NCBI GenBank assembly: GCA_028284905.1
Contig: JANQQU010000065.1
Coordinates: forward strand, 132,128-196,127
DNA length: 64,000 nt
Direction of reading: 5' to 3'
Source of the DNA: Calditrichia bacterium
GTDB taxonomy: Bacteria; Calditrichota; Calditrichia; RBG-13-44-9; J075
Positions 1 through 9,065 of this stretch are shown piece by piece (the first letter of the stretch is position 1; the number at the start of each line of letters is the position of its first letter). The position numbers and the translations under genes are program-made. The notes below the pieces were generated by a model. The model did no database searches and had not been told where the DNA came from. It saw only the letters and a list, made by a program, of their open reading frames with translations.

Positions 1-324
1 ATTGCCCCCGTACGTGATGCGGTAGATGTTCGAATCGTCGCCAATGTTCGAAACCGCAGCGGTCAGCATATTGATTCTCAGTCGGAAGTCGGTGGCTGGC
101 CCATTTACGCCTCAGGGAGTTATCCACAAGACAGTGATAATGACGGCATGCCGGATGACTGGGAAACGGCAAACGGGTTAAATCCCAATAACAGCGGAGA
201 CGCCAATGGCGATATCGACGGCGATGGATATACGAATATCGAAGCTTACATCAATAGCTTGATTCCGCTTTCTCCTTCCTTCAACAGCGCGCCGAAAGTG
301 CCCAGCGGCTTACGTATTGAGTGA
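1..324 (+). CDS. C-terminal end of a secreted pectate-lyase-like protein (5' truncated by window)
   Basis: The reading frame is open from base 1 to a TGA at 322-324, giving 107 residues with no start, so the gene begins outside the window. The visible part has a DSDNDGMPDDWE...NGLNPN segment followed by GDIDGDGYTNIEAYIN. This calcium-binding, thrombospondin-3/dockerin-like tail is common at the C-terminus of secreted pectate lyases and related polysaccharide lyases in the Bacteroidota and allied phyla. The catalytic domain is not visible, so the enzyme class is inference from the tail only. It is convergent with the minus-strand gene ending at 339, only 14 bases away. No sorting domain follows the tail. 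Confidence 0.6.
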   Translation: MAPVRDAVDVRIVANVRNRSGQHIDSQSEVGGWPIYASGSYPQDSDNDGMPDDWETANGLNPNNSGDANGDIDGDGYTNIEAYINSLIPLSPSFNSAPKVPSGLRIE

Positions 325-338
325 CTTGCCGGAAATCG

Positions 339-1319
339 TCAATCAAGATAGCCCAATGCTCTAAGCCGTTCATTCAGCTTATCATCTGCACTGGCTGCTT
401 CGTCCTGCGCCTCACTGGCCTCTTGCGGTTTCACTTGTTGTTTGGGGCCCTTGTCGATAATCAGCCAGGGAACCTCTACTAAAACTTTCTTGTAGACTCG
501 GGAAGGATGAGAAACAATGCCGCCTTCCCCGAATGCTTCTCCGTGGTCCGAAGAAACAACAACGACGCCGTCCAGTTGCTCGACAAGCTGTTGCACGTCA
601 GCGAGGACCAGGGTCAGGTTATCGGCATATGCTTTCTTCAGTTTTTCAACATCGAAGCGACCTTCCCGGACCATTTCCCAGACCAGTATATCGACGGTCC
701 ATTTACCATCGCCGCTGGTGCTAAGATCCGGCGCCAGGCCAATCTCTTCCCCGGAAATGCGGGTATCGCCAATCCAGGGGCCGTGCGGTTGGATGTAGTG
801 GATAATCATCCGTTTGTCCGGATGCTGCCGGCGCATTTTTAGCGCCGCCGCCGATACTGCATCAGGAGGTACGGTATCAAGCTTTTCATCCCAGGCGTAT
901 TTCCAGACATGGTCGATGTGGGGAAAATGTTCCGATCCGCGAAAGCCGTTGATCTCATGATCGGAACAATGTGGGTTGGAAGAAACATATACTGTATCGT
1001 CGTAAAATTCGGTAAAGTTGACTTCCAGCCAATTACTGGTGCTGGTGCCCTGGCTGATTTTTTTCTCGAGCTTTCCGGAGAGATAAGGGGAATACATATC
1101 TGCGAAATAGTCGTAACGGCAGGCATCCAGTATAATCAAATAATCCCATTCCTGGGCCATGATGTCGATGCTGCCTTCCGGCGGTTTGCCACCATAAAAA
1201 TTCTTTAACAGCCGCGTGTATTTTTTAAGCGCCAGGCTGCGAGCCTTATGTGGTTCGCCCCGAAGCAATGCAGCGCAAACTTGCCCGGCGTAAGATAAAT
1301 TGTTTTTGATAATGCCCAT
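339..1319 (-). CDS. alkaline-phosphatase-superfamily (sulfatase-like) hydrolase
   Basis: A 326-residue protein with the metal-binding pattern of the alkaline phosphatase/sulfatase fold: IILDACRYD around D65, HYIQPHGPWIG around 174-184, and SSDHGEAFGEGG around D258-H259 followed by H271. The position that is Thr/Ser/Cys in phosphatases and sulfatases falls in the ACR motif (C67). A CxPSR formylglycine signature is absent, so it is not a classical sulfatase. No signal peptide is seen. It is the last gene of the long minus-strand exopolysaccharide locus, 3 bases after the flippase stop, so it is probably co-transcribed. A role in removing or transferring a phosphate or sulfate substituent on the glycan is inferred; phosphoethanolamine or phosphoglycerol transferases share the fold. 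Confidence 0.7.
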   Translation of the reverse strand: MGIIKNNLSYAGQVCAALLRGEPHKARSLALKKYTRLLKNFYGGKPPEGSIDIMAQEWDYLIILDACRYDYFADMYSPYLSGKLEKKISQGTSTSNWLEVNFTEFYDDTVYVSSNPHCSDHEINGFRGSEHFPHIDHVWKYAWDEKLDTVPPDAVSAAALKMRRQHPDKRMIIHYIQPHGPWIGDTRISGEEIGLAPDLSTSGDGKWTVDILVWEMVREGRFDVEKLKKAYADNLTLVLADVQQLVEQLDGVVVVSSDHGEAFGEGGIVSHPSRVYKKVLVEVPWLIIDKGPKQQVKPQEASEAQDEAASADDKLNERLRALGYLD

Positions 1320-1322
1320 AAA

Positions 1323-2882
1323 TTAATCCTTCTTCGGAGGAATGCTTTTTTTCTGGTCCTTTTTCCGGAAACGTAGCTGACTCAGTACAAAGCGATCTTC
1401 CGGTGAAAACTTTAATGCAATTAACAAAGAAATATAGATGCCTACCATCAAAATGGAGAAGACGATCAACTGGATGAGCGGTTGGTCAGTCAGGTAATAA
1501 CTGCTGCCAAACCGGGTCAGGAAATAGGAAATTGTCGCTGCGAGTAAGGGTTTGTATAAACTACGGTTGACCGGTAACAGTCGATTGATTAGCGCATACA
1601 CTTCAATCACCCGAATGCTGTTAATCGCAATCAGAGAACCAGTACTGGCCAGTGCTGCCCCCAGTAATCCGAATTTTGGAATCAACGTAAAGTCCAGAAT
1701 AAGGGTGATGATCAGGTAAGTAATCGAATTATACAAAGTTACCCGGGAATAACCGGACATATTGATCAGGGCCCCGGAAGAACCGCTGCTGGCATTAAAA
1801 AGGGAACCAAAGGCAAGAATGGTTAACGCCTGGGCGCCAACAGTAAAATTCTCCCCGAAGATCAAGAGCAGGTTTTCTGAAAATAGGAATATGACCATGA
1901 AGAAGGGGAGATTAAAGGTCAGCGCCCATTTGGTGATAACCTGGTAAAACCCTTTTAGCTCTTTAATCTTGTTCTGGCTATGCAGCTCTGCGAATATCGG
2001 GGTGGAGATTCTGCGCAGTGCAACATAGGCCATATTCCCAATGTTACTGATATTCAGAACCGCTGCGAAAACCCCGACATTGGCCATGATGTTATAAATA
2101 CCGAGGACCAACGTTTCCAGGCGCCAACCAAATTGATTGAGCAGTAAGGAGAAAAACAACGGCAATGAGAACTGCATCATTTCCCGGGTCGGCCGTTCTG
2201 CCGGTTGCGTGAGGCTCTTTAGGGAAAAGATGTTCCGCAAGAATAATAGCAGGATAATAACAATTGCCAGAGACGAAGCAATATAGACGGCGATGACACC
2301 AAAAAGCCCATAGCCAAGGGCGATGACTATTAAATACAAAATGAGTTTGATAATGTTCGCACCAAACTCATTCGCATAAACATCGTAATCAACCCGCTTG
2401 AAGCCGACAGCAATTGCCGTCAGGCTTTTCCCGATAACAAGTATGGGAATGGCCAGGCTGGCTATTTCCAGTGGTGCGGCCAGTGCCGGTTTGGAAAATA
2501 TGTATATTGCAATTAGCTCTGCCTGGCTGCCGACGAGAATACTGGCAAATACACCGAAGATCATCGGGAAGAAAATGCCAATTTGCAGCACGCCCGCTAG
2601 CATCGTTTGCTTCTTATCTTTCCGGGCCAGCGCAATAAACCGCTTGATGCCCCCGCTTAAACCCAGCATGCTGATGCCGGCAGTCATGTCGGCGACGAGT
2701 TGCACAAGCTTGAAAACGCCATATTGCTCGGTGCCAAGATAGCGGGTGAGCATTGTTACAAACACCAGGCGAATGGTGTTTCGGAAAGATTGACCGGCAA
2801 AAGATATGCTGCCACCTTTTGCTGCAGTTACCAGATTTTTTTCCAGGTTATTTTGACTATCCGATTTTTCCCCGGCGGCCAT
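1323..2882 (-). CDS. oligosaccharide flippase (Wzx/MATE-type polysaccharide transporter)
   Basis: A 519-residue polytopic membrane protein with about 12-14 hydrophobic segments. It begins with the family-typical GGSISFAGQSFRNTIRLVFVTMLTR helix and shows the YLGTEQYGVFKL motif of the Wzx/RfbX polysaccharide-synthesis family. It should flip undecaprenyl-linked repeat units across the inner membrane. A longer frame reaches 2927, but the ATG at 2882 lies one base after the upstream sulfotransferase stop (2884) and has a GGA upstream, so it is preferred. The C-terminal tail is lysine-rich and cytoplasmic. It is part of the Wzx/Wzy-dependent locus together with the polymerase/ligase at 5675 and the Wzz-like protein at 21315. 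Confidence 0.88.
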   Translation of the reverse strand: MAAGEKSDSQNNLEKNLVTAAKGGSISFAGQSFRNTIRLVFVTMLTRYLGTEQYGVFKLVQLVADMTAGISMLGLSGGIKRFIALARKDKKQTMLAGVLQIGIFFPMIFGVFASILVGSQAELIAIYIFSKPALAAPLEIASLAIPILVIGKSLTAIAVGFKRVDYDVYANEFGANIIKLILYLIVIALGYGLFGVIAVYIASSLAIVIILLLFLRNIFSLKSLTQPAERPTREMMQFSLPLFFSLLLNQFGWRLETLVLGIYNIMANVGVFAAVLNISNIGNMAYVALRRISTPIFAELHSQNKIKELKGFYQVITKWALTFNLPFFMVIFLFSENLLLIFGENFTVGAQALTILAFGSLFNASSGSSGALINMSGYSRVTLYNSITYLIITLILDFTLIPKFGLLGAALASTGSLIAINSIRVIEVYALINRLLPVNRSLYKPLLAATISYFLTRFGSSYYLTDQPLIQLIVFSILMVGIYISLLIALKFSPEDRFVLSQLRFRKKDQKKSIPPKKD

Positions 2883-2883
2883 A

Positions 2884-3450
2884 CTATTTCCGGTTTCTGT
2901 AAAGGGACTGATCGATGACGGCAGCAATCGCAGCTGTATCCAGTTGATGATCGAAAAAAGCGTTCAGCTTTTCGATGTTTTCTGCCGGCGCGTTGAGCAC
3001 CTCATGATACCAAAGATATAATACGGAAAAGTTCTGTTGGGCATCCAGCCAACCCTGAATGCTTTGCAAATGATCGTTAAATAACCCTGCCATTTCCTGA
3101 TCATCACTCTGACCGGTAATGCCTCTGCGCTGCAGCATCTTCTGCTGAGAGGCAAGTATTTCCTCCATCTTACGGCGCATAAATACAACCCGGTACTGGT
3201 AATCTTCCGGCAGGTGATTAAGTAGGCGGGAAATCATTTTTACTGCTTTACCGCCGGCATCTGCCAGCCAGGCGTCGTCGGTTTTAATTTGCTTCACTCG
3301 TTCGAATTCAAAGTAACCACCAGGATTGTCATCATCGGCGCTGCGAATGTTGTCGGTTAATACGGGGATTCCTCCAGCCGCCAGCATCTTCATCATCATA
3401 GACGTTCCCGAACGCGGCAATCCGGAAACGATCGTAATCTGCTCCGTCAT
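2884..3450 (-). CDS. sulfotransferase-family protein (short, P-loop)
   Basis: A 188-residue protein that starts with the 5'-phosphosulfate-binding loop of sulfotransferases, VSGLPRSGTSMMM at residues 8-20, followed by NPGGYFEFERVKQI and the RVVFMRRKMEEI segment that corresponds to the 3'-phosphate-binding region. It is shorter than typical polysaccharide sulfotransferases (250-330 residues) but matches a compact subgroup often annotated as sulfotransferase family protein. It would use PAPS to sulfate a glycan or another acceptor. It sits 2 bases after the glycosyltransferase stop at 3453 and one base before the flippase, so the three are translationally clustered. It is one of three sulfotransferase-fold genes in this locus. 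Confidence 0.78.
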   Translation of the reverse strand: MTEQITIVSGLPRSGTSMMMKMLAAGGIPVLTDNIRSADDDNPGGYFEFERVKQIKTDDAWLADAGGKAVKMISRLLNHLPEDYQYRVVFMRRKMEEILASQQKMLQRRGITGQSDDQEMAGLFNDHLQSIQGWLDAQQNFSVLYLWYHEVLNAPAENIEKLNAFFDHQLDTAAIAAVIDQSLYRNRK

Positions 3451-3452
3451 TT

Positions 3453-4568
3453 CTATACTACCTTTTCAATTTCTTCACTGCGATTTTTGCTTAAGCAATT
3501 CTCGTATAATTTTACAAATTTGTTTGTCATTAATGCCAGGTTAAAATCTTCCCGGATGCGCTTCCTGCCGGCAGCGCCCATCTTTTTGGCAAGTGCCGGA
3601 TTATCCAGCAGGGTGGTTATTTTTGCGCTAAGATCTTCTACGTCGGACACCTTGCACAAAAAACCGGTTTCGCCATCAATGAGAATCTCCCCGGTACCGC
3701 CACCATCGCTGGCCACGACCGGCTTTCCGAGCGCCATGTATTCCATAATTGTATTGGATATGCCCTCGGTAAAAGTCGCCAGCACACCAACCGTAAAGAC
3801 ATTAACCAGGGATTCCACCGGTGTGACGTTGCCCGGAAAGCGAATGTGCGCCTGATATTTTTCCGGAACCATTGCTTTACAGGCTTCGCTGTTCGGCCCT
3901 TCGCCGATGACCAGAAAAGTAACGTCATCCCTTTTGTCCAGAATTTGCATCGCTGCCTTTAAAAAGGTCGGATGATCTTTCTTGTTACTCAAAGTCGCCA
4001 CCATACCGACAACATGTGGACGGCTCAGCTGGTAGCGTTCTCTTACTGTCTGCGCATCCTCAAGAACTGCGATGCGAGTAGCATCGAAACCATTGTGAAT
4101 GAATGCTGTTTTGCTGTTGTTGATGTTAAATGCTGCCAGTCCGGCCTGGGAGTTAGCGAGAATAACATCGGATAAAGGGAACGTTATGCGGGAACGCCAT
4201 TTGACTTTTTCCGGAAGCTTTTCCGGCGCATTCTGAATGGCATTGTTAATAAACTTAATATCATAAATCGGACAAAAGGCTGCTGCATATACTGAGCACA
4301 TAAATTCCCAGGTCTGAATAATATCCGGCCGAAAACGGCGGTAAATTTCATAAAGCCGGGCAAATACGCGGGGATCCTTAGCCTGCTTGCGGTGAAATTT
4401 ATGCACTGGCACGGTTAGTTTCTCCAGATGAGATGGGTGAACCTTCTCGGATAAAACCAACACTTCGCAGGCAACATCATTTCGTTGCTGGAGGCCAACC
4501 AATAATTCTACTAATTGGCGTTCCTTGCCACCGATACCAAGATTGTCAATAATATGCAATACTCTCAT
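3453..4568 (-). CDS. GT4-family glycosyltransferase
   Basis: A 371-residue GT-B enzyme. The N-terminal half opens with RVLHIIDNLGIGGKERQLVELL, the family-typical glycine-rich acceptor loop. The C-terminal half has FLVIGEGPN, the FPGNV segment and the EX7E motif in FTEGISNTIMEYM before LGKPVVASDGGGTGEIL. It should transfer a nucleotide-sugar-derived residue to the lipid-linked repeat unit at the cytoplasmic face. The ATG at 4568 follows the next upstream stop (4573) by 4 bases, with a GGGATGA ribosome site. The sugar donor and linkage cannot be told from the sequence. Confidence 0.88.
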   Translation of the reverse strand: MRVLHIIDNLGIGGKERQLVELLVGLQQRNDVACEVLVLSEKVHPSHLEKLTVPVHKFHRKQAKDPRVFARLYEIYRRFRPDIIQTWEFMCSVYAAAFCPIYDIKFINNAIQNAPEKLPEKVKWRSRITFPLSDVILANSQAGLAAFNINNSKTAFIHNGFDATRIAVLEDAQTVRERYQLSRPHVVGMVATLSNKKDHPTFLKAAMQILDKRDDVTFLVIGEGPNSEACKAMVPEKYQAHIRFPGNVTPVESLVNVFTVGVLATFTEGISNTIMEYMALGKPVVASDGGGTGEILIDGETGFLCKVSDVEDLSAKITTLLDNPALAKKMGAAGRKRIREDFNLALMTNKFVKLYENCLSKNRSEEIEKVV

Positions 4569-4572
4569 TAGA

Positions 4573-5685
4573 TCATCCCGTTAAGGAATAAAATATATCG
4601 GTAATTTTATCGACGGCCCTTTCGATGGTGAGGTTCTCATCAAAATAATTTTTGATGGCATCATTGGAAAAGGTGACCTCTCCCTGAAAGAAGCGTTTCA
4701 GAATGGAGGACATTTCGTCAATATCTTTGGCAACTGCACCCAATTGGTGGGTTTTAATTAATCCGTCCGGATCAATAAATGTAACCACCGGTACGCCTCG
4801 GGACCAGGCTTGCAGATAGGTCATCGGAAAGCCTTCCAGGTCGGAGGTGTTCATAAAAACTTTTGCGCGGGCGAACCACTTCTCTGCCTCCTCAAAGGGA
4901 AGCAAGCCTTTGTAGTCAAGATTCGGAACATTACGGGTTTGTTCGAGAATATCCTCGTAAAAGCGGTTGTAGTTTTTGTCCGTCGTTGGTACTTTGCCAC
5001 CGATCATAACAAACTTCTGGTCAGGATTTTGGCGAGCCAGTTCGATAAATAATTCCGGGTGTTTTTTCTCCTTGATGGAAGCGACCCATAGCACGACCTG
5101 CTGTTCACTCATCATCTGGCGGGGCGCGCCGTAATGAATCAATTCACCCCGCAGATTAAAGTTTTCCTGCAGCGTTTCCAGTTGGGTGGTGTTCTGGACA
5201 ATTATTTTGTGGCAATTGCGGATGCCCCACATGTAAAGGCGGCGATCCTTTTCTGTTGGCACCGGTAGTTTGGCCGGCACGAAGTCCGTATCGATTGCCC
5301 CACAGAAAACGACTTTCTTGTTATGCATCTTTGCATACAGCATAACGATACCGAGGATATAACTGGCAGCATTTAAGTAGAATATGTCTGCATCGGATTG
5401 CTTTAAGGCCTGCCATATTTTGTAGGTTCGCGGGTAAATAAAGCGGATACCACGAAGCCCGGTTTCCCGGTTAAAGGATTTGATCAATTTGTACGGATGT
5501 GACACCAGTTCACCGGGGTTATGATCCAGGGTTATAAATGATAAATCAACATCCCGGCGGATTAACTCATCGGCAATCTTAAGTAATTGAACCTCTGCAC
5601 CACCAATTGCTTTGGTGGATTTATTTTTGGTTAACACGTTGTATATATTTAGTGAAACAAAGCAAACTTTAAGTTTACGCACCAT
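4573..5685 (-). CDS. GT4-family glycosyltransferase (EX7Q variant)
   Basis: A 370-residue GT-B glycosyltransferase beginning VRKLKVCFVSLNIYN, with an acceptor loop KAIGGAEVQLLKIADEL and a donor half containing VVLWVASIKEKKHPELFIEL and FVMIGGK. The donor-site motif reads SDLEGFPMTYLQAW, so the usual second Glu of EX7E is Gln here. Such variants are found in active GT4 enzymes, so this is a note rather than proof of inactivity. A longer frame reaches 5766, but the ATG at 5685 has a strong GGAGAA site and overlaps the upstream polymerase gene by only 11 bases, so it is chosen. The two genes are likely translationally coupled. Confidence 0.86.
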   Translation of the reverse strand: MVRKLKVCFVSLNIYNVLTKNKSTKAIGGAEVQLLKIADELIRRDVDLSFITLDHNPGELVSHPYKLIKSFNRETGLRGIRFIYPRTYKIWQALKQSDADIFYLNAASYILGIVMLYAKMHNKKVVFCGAIDTDFVPAKLPVPTEKDRRLYMWGIRNCHKIIVQNTTQLETLQENFNLRGELIHYGAPRQMMSEQQVVLWVASIKEKKHPELFIELARQNPDQKFVMIGGKVPTTDKNYNRFYEDILEQTRNVPNLDYKGLLPFEEAEKWFARAKVFMNTSDLEGFPMTYLQAWSRGVPVVTFIDPDGLIKTHQLGAVAKDIDEMSSILKRFFQGEVTFSNDAIKNYFDENLTIERAVDKITDIFYSLTG

Positions 5686-7144
5686 TTTCTCCTGCAAGCA
5701 TTTCTGACTGTTGCCCATCATCGGTATTTTCCTGAGAATAACGCAGGATTGCCAATGCGAATGCAACAGCGGTAAAAGTAAAACTGTTCTCCAGGTTCGG
5801 AAGTAAAGAACCCTGTGTCATCCCGGCCATCAGATAGGATAGAATCGCCGCCAGTGCCGCGCATTGATAATCCTGCAACTCTTTATCTCGTATGCCCCGG
5901 ATGCTTTTCCAGACCCGTAAGAGGATGATGAGATAAATAGTCGTTAGCGCAAAGAAGCCGAGAAATCCACTGTCAATAATTGATTCGATATACATATTAT
6001 GCGGATGATCCGAGGGCAAAGTCGTTTCATCTTTAAACACCTTCGTTTGCATTATCGAATATTTTCCCTGTCCAACGATAAAGAGTGCCGGTGTCTCGGC
6101 ATATTCACCCAGTATCGGCTTCCAGAGGCGTTCCAATCGTCCGGCGGTAACCAGATTAAGATCGCCATCTTCACCGAGTCCTTTCGATGCCCGCTCGAGG
6201 ACGGTCGAAGATAAGGAAAAGATAAAGACGATCCCGAGCATCCCTATCAAAGGCAAATAACGGGTGCGGCGGGAGATTACGCAAAACACGACTGTAGATA
6301 CGAGGATGGTAAAATAAGCGGTTCGGGAGTACATAAATGCCACCGACACCGAAGAGAGCAAAAGCGTTACCAACCCCAGTAAATCCTTTTTGGCGAAATA
6401 GCGACCGAGCACCAGGGGAAAAGCCACAACATAAAAAGCCGCCGCCGCGTTTTTATGCAGATGTAAAATATCCGCAACATAAACCCACGCGGCTTCTATA
6501 CTGCCTTTGTCCGGCACGTTAAAAATGTAGTGGAAAAGAAAATATCCGGAGAATGCCAGCATTGCCAGTGTAATGGTCGTTGCCAGAATGTCGAGGTGTT
6601 TTCGTTGATAGACAAACTTGGCGATTACCAGAAAGGGGATAAAGTAAACAAATGGCTTGATCAGGTAAGAGAGCAGGTAGCCAAATGTGCTAAGATTTTC
6701 TCCCTTGACCTCGCTAATATACGCGACTTCCGGTAAGGCCCGCAGCGTATTGATGACAAAAAGTACCAGTAAAACGGTCGCAAACTGCCGCTGCAGATTG
6801 CTCATTCTAACCGACCGGTTGAAATTAAGAAAAGCAATAACAGTGACAAATGCGCCTAATAGCAGTATCGGTTTGGTGCCCGGCACCGCCAGAAGATTCA
6901 AGGACATCTGTTCTACGCGGGAAAAAGGGAAAAAGAAAATCAGCATCATCCCCGCATAAATTGGCAACCGGGCGAAAAGCGCTACCACAGCAATGATGCC
7001 GAGTGCTACAAATGCCATAAAAGGGGAATGCAGCACTGTTAACCCGAGCAGGATTGCCGTAATGACCGCCAGGAATATTTCTGCTTTTGGCCCCAGCTGT
7101 AAAAAACCATCATTTTCCTGATGATGCAAAATGTTGTTCGCCAT
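5675..7144 (-). CDS. O-antigen ligase/polymerase (Wzy_C family)
   Basis: A 489-residue integral membrane protein with about 12 hydrophobic helices and a large periplasmic loop containing TAGRLERLWKPILGEY, a VGQGKYSIM segment and the SDHPHNMYIESIIDSGFLG motif. The HN...E..G pattern is the hallmark of the Wzy_C/O-antigen-ligase family. Within an exopolysaccharide locus that has its own flippase and Wzz-like protein, it most likely acts as the Wzy polymerase joining repeat units in the periplasm. Ligation to another acceptor is the alternative. The start at 7144 has an AAGGGAT ribosome site. The C-terminal tail after the last helix is acidic and probably cytoplasmic. Confidence 0.87.
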   Translation of the reverse strand: MANNILHHQENDGFLQLGPKAEIFLAVITAILLGLTVLHSPFMAFVALGIIAVVALFARLPIYAGMMLIFFFPFSRVEQMSLNLLAVPGTKPILLLGAFVTVIAFLNFNRSVRMSNLQRQFATVLLVLFVINTLRALPEVAYISEVKGENLSTFGYLLSYLIKPFVYFIPFLVIAKFVYQRKHLDILATTITLAMLAFSGYFLFHYIFNVPDKGSIEAAWVYVADILHLHKNAAAAFYVVAFPLVLGRYFAKKDLLGLVTLLLSSVSVAFMYSRTAYFTILVSTVVFCVISRRTRYLPLIGMLGIVFIFSLSSTVLERASKGLGEDGDLNLVTAGRLERLWKPILGEYAETPALFIVGQGKYSIMQTKVFKDETTLPSDHPHNMYIESIIDSGFLGFFALTTIYLIILLRVWKSIRGIRDKELQDYQCAALAAILSYLMAGMTQGSLLPNLENSFTFTAVAFALAILRYSQENTDDGQQSEMLAGENGA

Positions 7145-7220
7145 GAATCCCTTTTCTATGATAATTGCTTATGAGTTTTCCAATTTGGTCCGATTGTATT
7201 CGGAAGCAATTTTCAAGTCC

Positions 7221-7934
7221 CTAATAAGAGTAGCGCCACAGTGGTTTCCGAATAATGTTGACTGCCGCTAGCTTTAAACTATCGAATGATGAATGGTTGT
7301 ATGTGCCCCAGGATTCCGGAAATTCATATTCCCATTTTTGCATAAACGGTCCGAAAATACGCTTGGCCTGCGGAATAATTTCCGGAGTGTAATAATCCCA
7401 AAAAGTTTGCTCCTTGCCTTCCGTTTTATTGAGCATGGGAATCGGCCTTTCCTGGGAAATGTCAAGGCGATTTAACACCGTTGAAAAATCACTCTGTAAA
7501 TGCTCGAAGCGGATAATATAATCCAGATTACGATGGGAAAGGCTGCTCCAGTCATCATAGGGAAACCGATAGAATCTTTGGAAGAAATCCGCAAATGTGA
7601 CATCCGGTTGTTGCACAAATTCAAACTGTTTCAGCAAATAATAATTACGTAATGAATAGCGCTTTTTCTGCTTTAGTCGCGTATGTAAGCGGCGATGATC
7701 TTTCTTCAGTTTCAGATACGCGCTGACGACCCGATCGAGCGGATTGCGAATACCGGAAAATACAAAATAACCCTTTTCCGCGCTACTGGCTTTCCGCAGG
7801 AATCTTTCGTAAGTCGAGTGTTTGGTAAGAATTTTCTCCCCATCATAATAAGCGATCAGCTCTTTTCCGATAGCTGTGCAAGCGGTGCGGGGTAATTCAA
7901 CAAACACATATTTGTGCTTATGGCTAATAACCAT
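7221..7934 (-). CDS. sulfotransferase-family protein (Sulfotransfer_2-like)
   Basis: A 237-residue protein. It begins VISHKHKYVFVELPRTACTAIGKEL (residues 2-26), a variant phosphosulfate-binding loop of the carbohydrate sulfotransferase group related to chondroitin/heparan 2-O enzymes, where KxGxTS is replaced by RTACTA. The second motif FSGIRNPLDRVVSAYLKL (residues about 58-75) is the canonical 3'-phosphate-binding RNPxxRxxSxY site. A PAPS-dependent glycan sulfation role is inferred. The gene sits between the polymerase and another sulfotransferase, with 76 bases to the polymerase start and 26 to its upstream neighbour. The ribosome site is weak. Confidence 0.8.
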   Translation of the reverse strand: MVISHKHKYVFVELPRTACTAIGKELIAYYDGEKILTKHSTYERFLRKASSAEKGYFVFSGIRNPLDRVVSAYLKLKKDHRRLHTRLKQKKRYSLRNYYLLKQFEFVQQPDVTFADFFQRFYRFPYDDWSSLSHRNLDYIIRFEHLQSDFSTVLNRLDISQERPIPMLNKTEGKEQTFWDYYTPEIIPQAKRIFGPFMQKWEYEFPESWGTYNHSSFDSLKLAAVNIIRKPLWRYSY

Positions 7935-7960
7935 ATAGATTTACCGAATGACCGATAATC

Positions 7961-8953
7961 TTATTTATGAAATTTCTGAGCTTTTGTATAGTTAAACAAT
8001 GCTTCTTTCAATTTGTAATTGCTCAGTTGAAAACGAAGTAAATTCAGCGCATCCATTTTACTGTAATAGAACATCTTCGTTGCGCCCACCCGTTGGGGAG
8101 GGCCGTTGTAATTAACCTCATATCCCAGCTCTTTTAAAAGTGATCCACAAATCTGTTCTACCCGCTTCACTCTTTGCGGAGGCATTTGCCGGCGCCATTT
8201 CCCGGAATTATTCTGGACAATTCCCACAGTGCCCCTTGTATCACCAAGATTTTCCGTAGGTTTAGAGGGAATCGTCATTTGAGATTCGAATCCAATCTCC
8301 AGAAATTCACAGATACTTTTTAATACCTTTTCAGGGGCTTCACACAATGTTTCATAATGTATTTGCATATAATCAGCCTGGAAATTGCTCGCATCGCTCC
8401 GGGCTTGAAGAATGTCATCGTGCCAGCGTTGGGCAGCCCGGATCATGTTTTTGCTCCAGGCTTTATTGATGGATAAACAATAATCACGAACATCGCGAAT
8501 AATGTGAATGAATTTTGCAGTCGGAAATAATGTTTTCAGCAGGGGCATATGGGAAATGTAAGCAGGCGTTTTATCTCCCCATATATCCTTCTTCTTTTTT
8601 TCTGTATAAAACCGATAGAAAGCTTCCAGTACACCGCTGAGCGACCAGTCTGTTACTAATTGCCGCCACTCTTTTTCTGTTACAGTGGTTTTCGTGGATC
8701 TGGCAAGGCGCTTGAAAAAAATTGAATTGCTGAAGTCGTCATAAAATTTCTGAAAATTAGCAACCTGGGAAAGATTCCCATATTGCGAACGATTGTTATA
8801 AAAATATGGGATAATGTGGGATTCGTTGCCAGGAATATGGATACGGGAATGGTTATTTACTAATCCCCGCAGCAGTTTAGTGCCGGATCTGGGTAAGCCA
8901 ACGATAAAAATAGGCCCCGTAAATGATGTTTGCTTTGAAGCTGCTTTTCCCAT
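7961..8953 (-). CDS. sulfotransferase
   Basis: A 330-residue protein starting MGKAASKQTSFTGPIFIVGLPRSGTKLLRGLVNNH. The loop LPRSGTKLL (about residues 20-28) binds the 5'-phosphosulfate, and KFIHIIRDVRDYCLSINKAW is the 3'-phosphate site of the Sulfotransfer_1/3 families. FIHIIRD plus the later RWHDDI and YETLCEAPEKVLKSICEFLEI are typical of bacterial polysaccharide sulfotransferases. The frame can be extended to 9250, but the extra 99 residues overlap the upstream glycosyltransferase and have no family resemblance, so the ATG at 8953 just before the conserved core is used. It is the third sulfotransferase of the locus. Confidence 0.85.
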   Translation of the reverse strand: MGKAASKQTSFTGPIFIVGLPRSGTKLLRGLVNNHSRIHIPGNESHIIPYFYNNRSQYGNLSQVANFQKFYDDFSNSIFFKRLARSTKTTVTEKEWRQLVTDWSLSGVLEAFYRFYTEKKKKDIWGDKTPAYISHMPLLKTLFPTAKFIHIIRDVRDYCLSINKAWSKNMIRAAQRWHDDILQARSDASNFQADYMQIHYETLCEAPEKVLKSICEFLEIGFESQMTIPSKPTENLGDTRGTVGIVQNNSGKWRRQMPPQRVKRVEQICGSLLKELGYEVNYNGPPQRVGATKMFYYSKMDALNLLRFQLSNYKLKEALFNYTKAQKFHK

Positions 8954-9065
8954 ATCTCTGGAAATTATAATGTTACTATGGTTAATGCTATTGTTAATAG
9001 CTGAATGATTGACCAATAATTTATGACAATTGTAAAATGAATGATCCGCACATTGGAGGAATGAT

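Noticed and set aside
339-1319. Classical formylglycine sulfatase
   Set aside because: The C/S-x-P-S-R signature is missing and the nucleophile region reads DACRYD, so it was called only to superfamily level.
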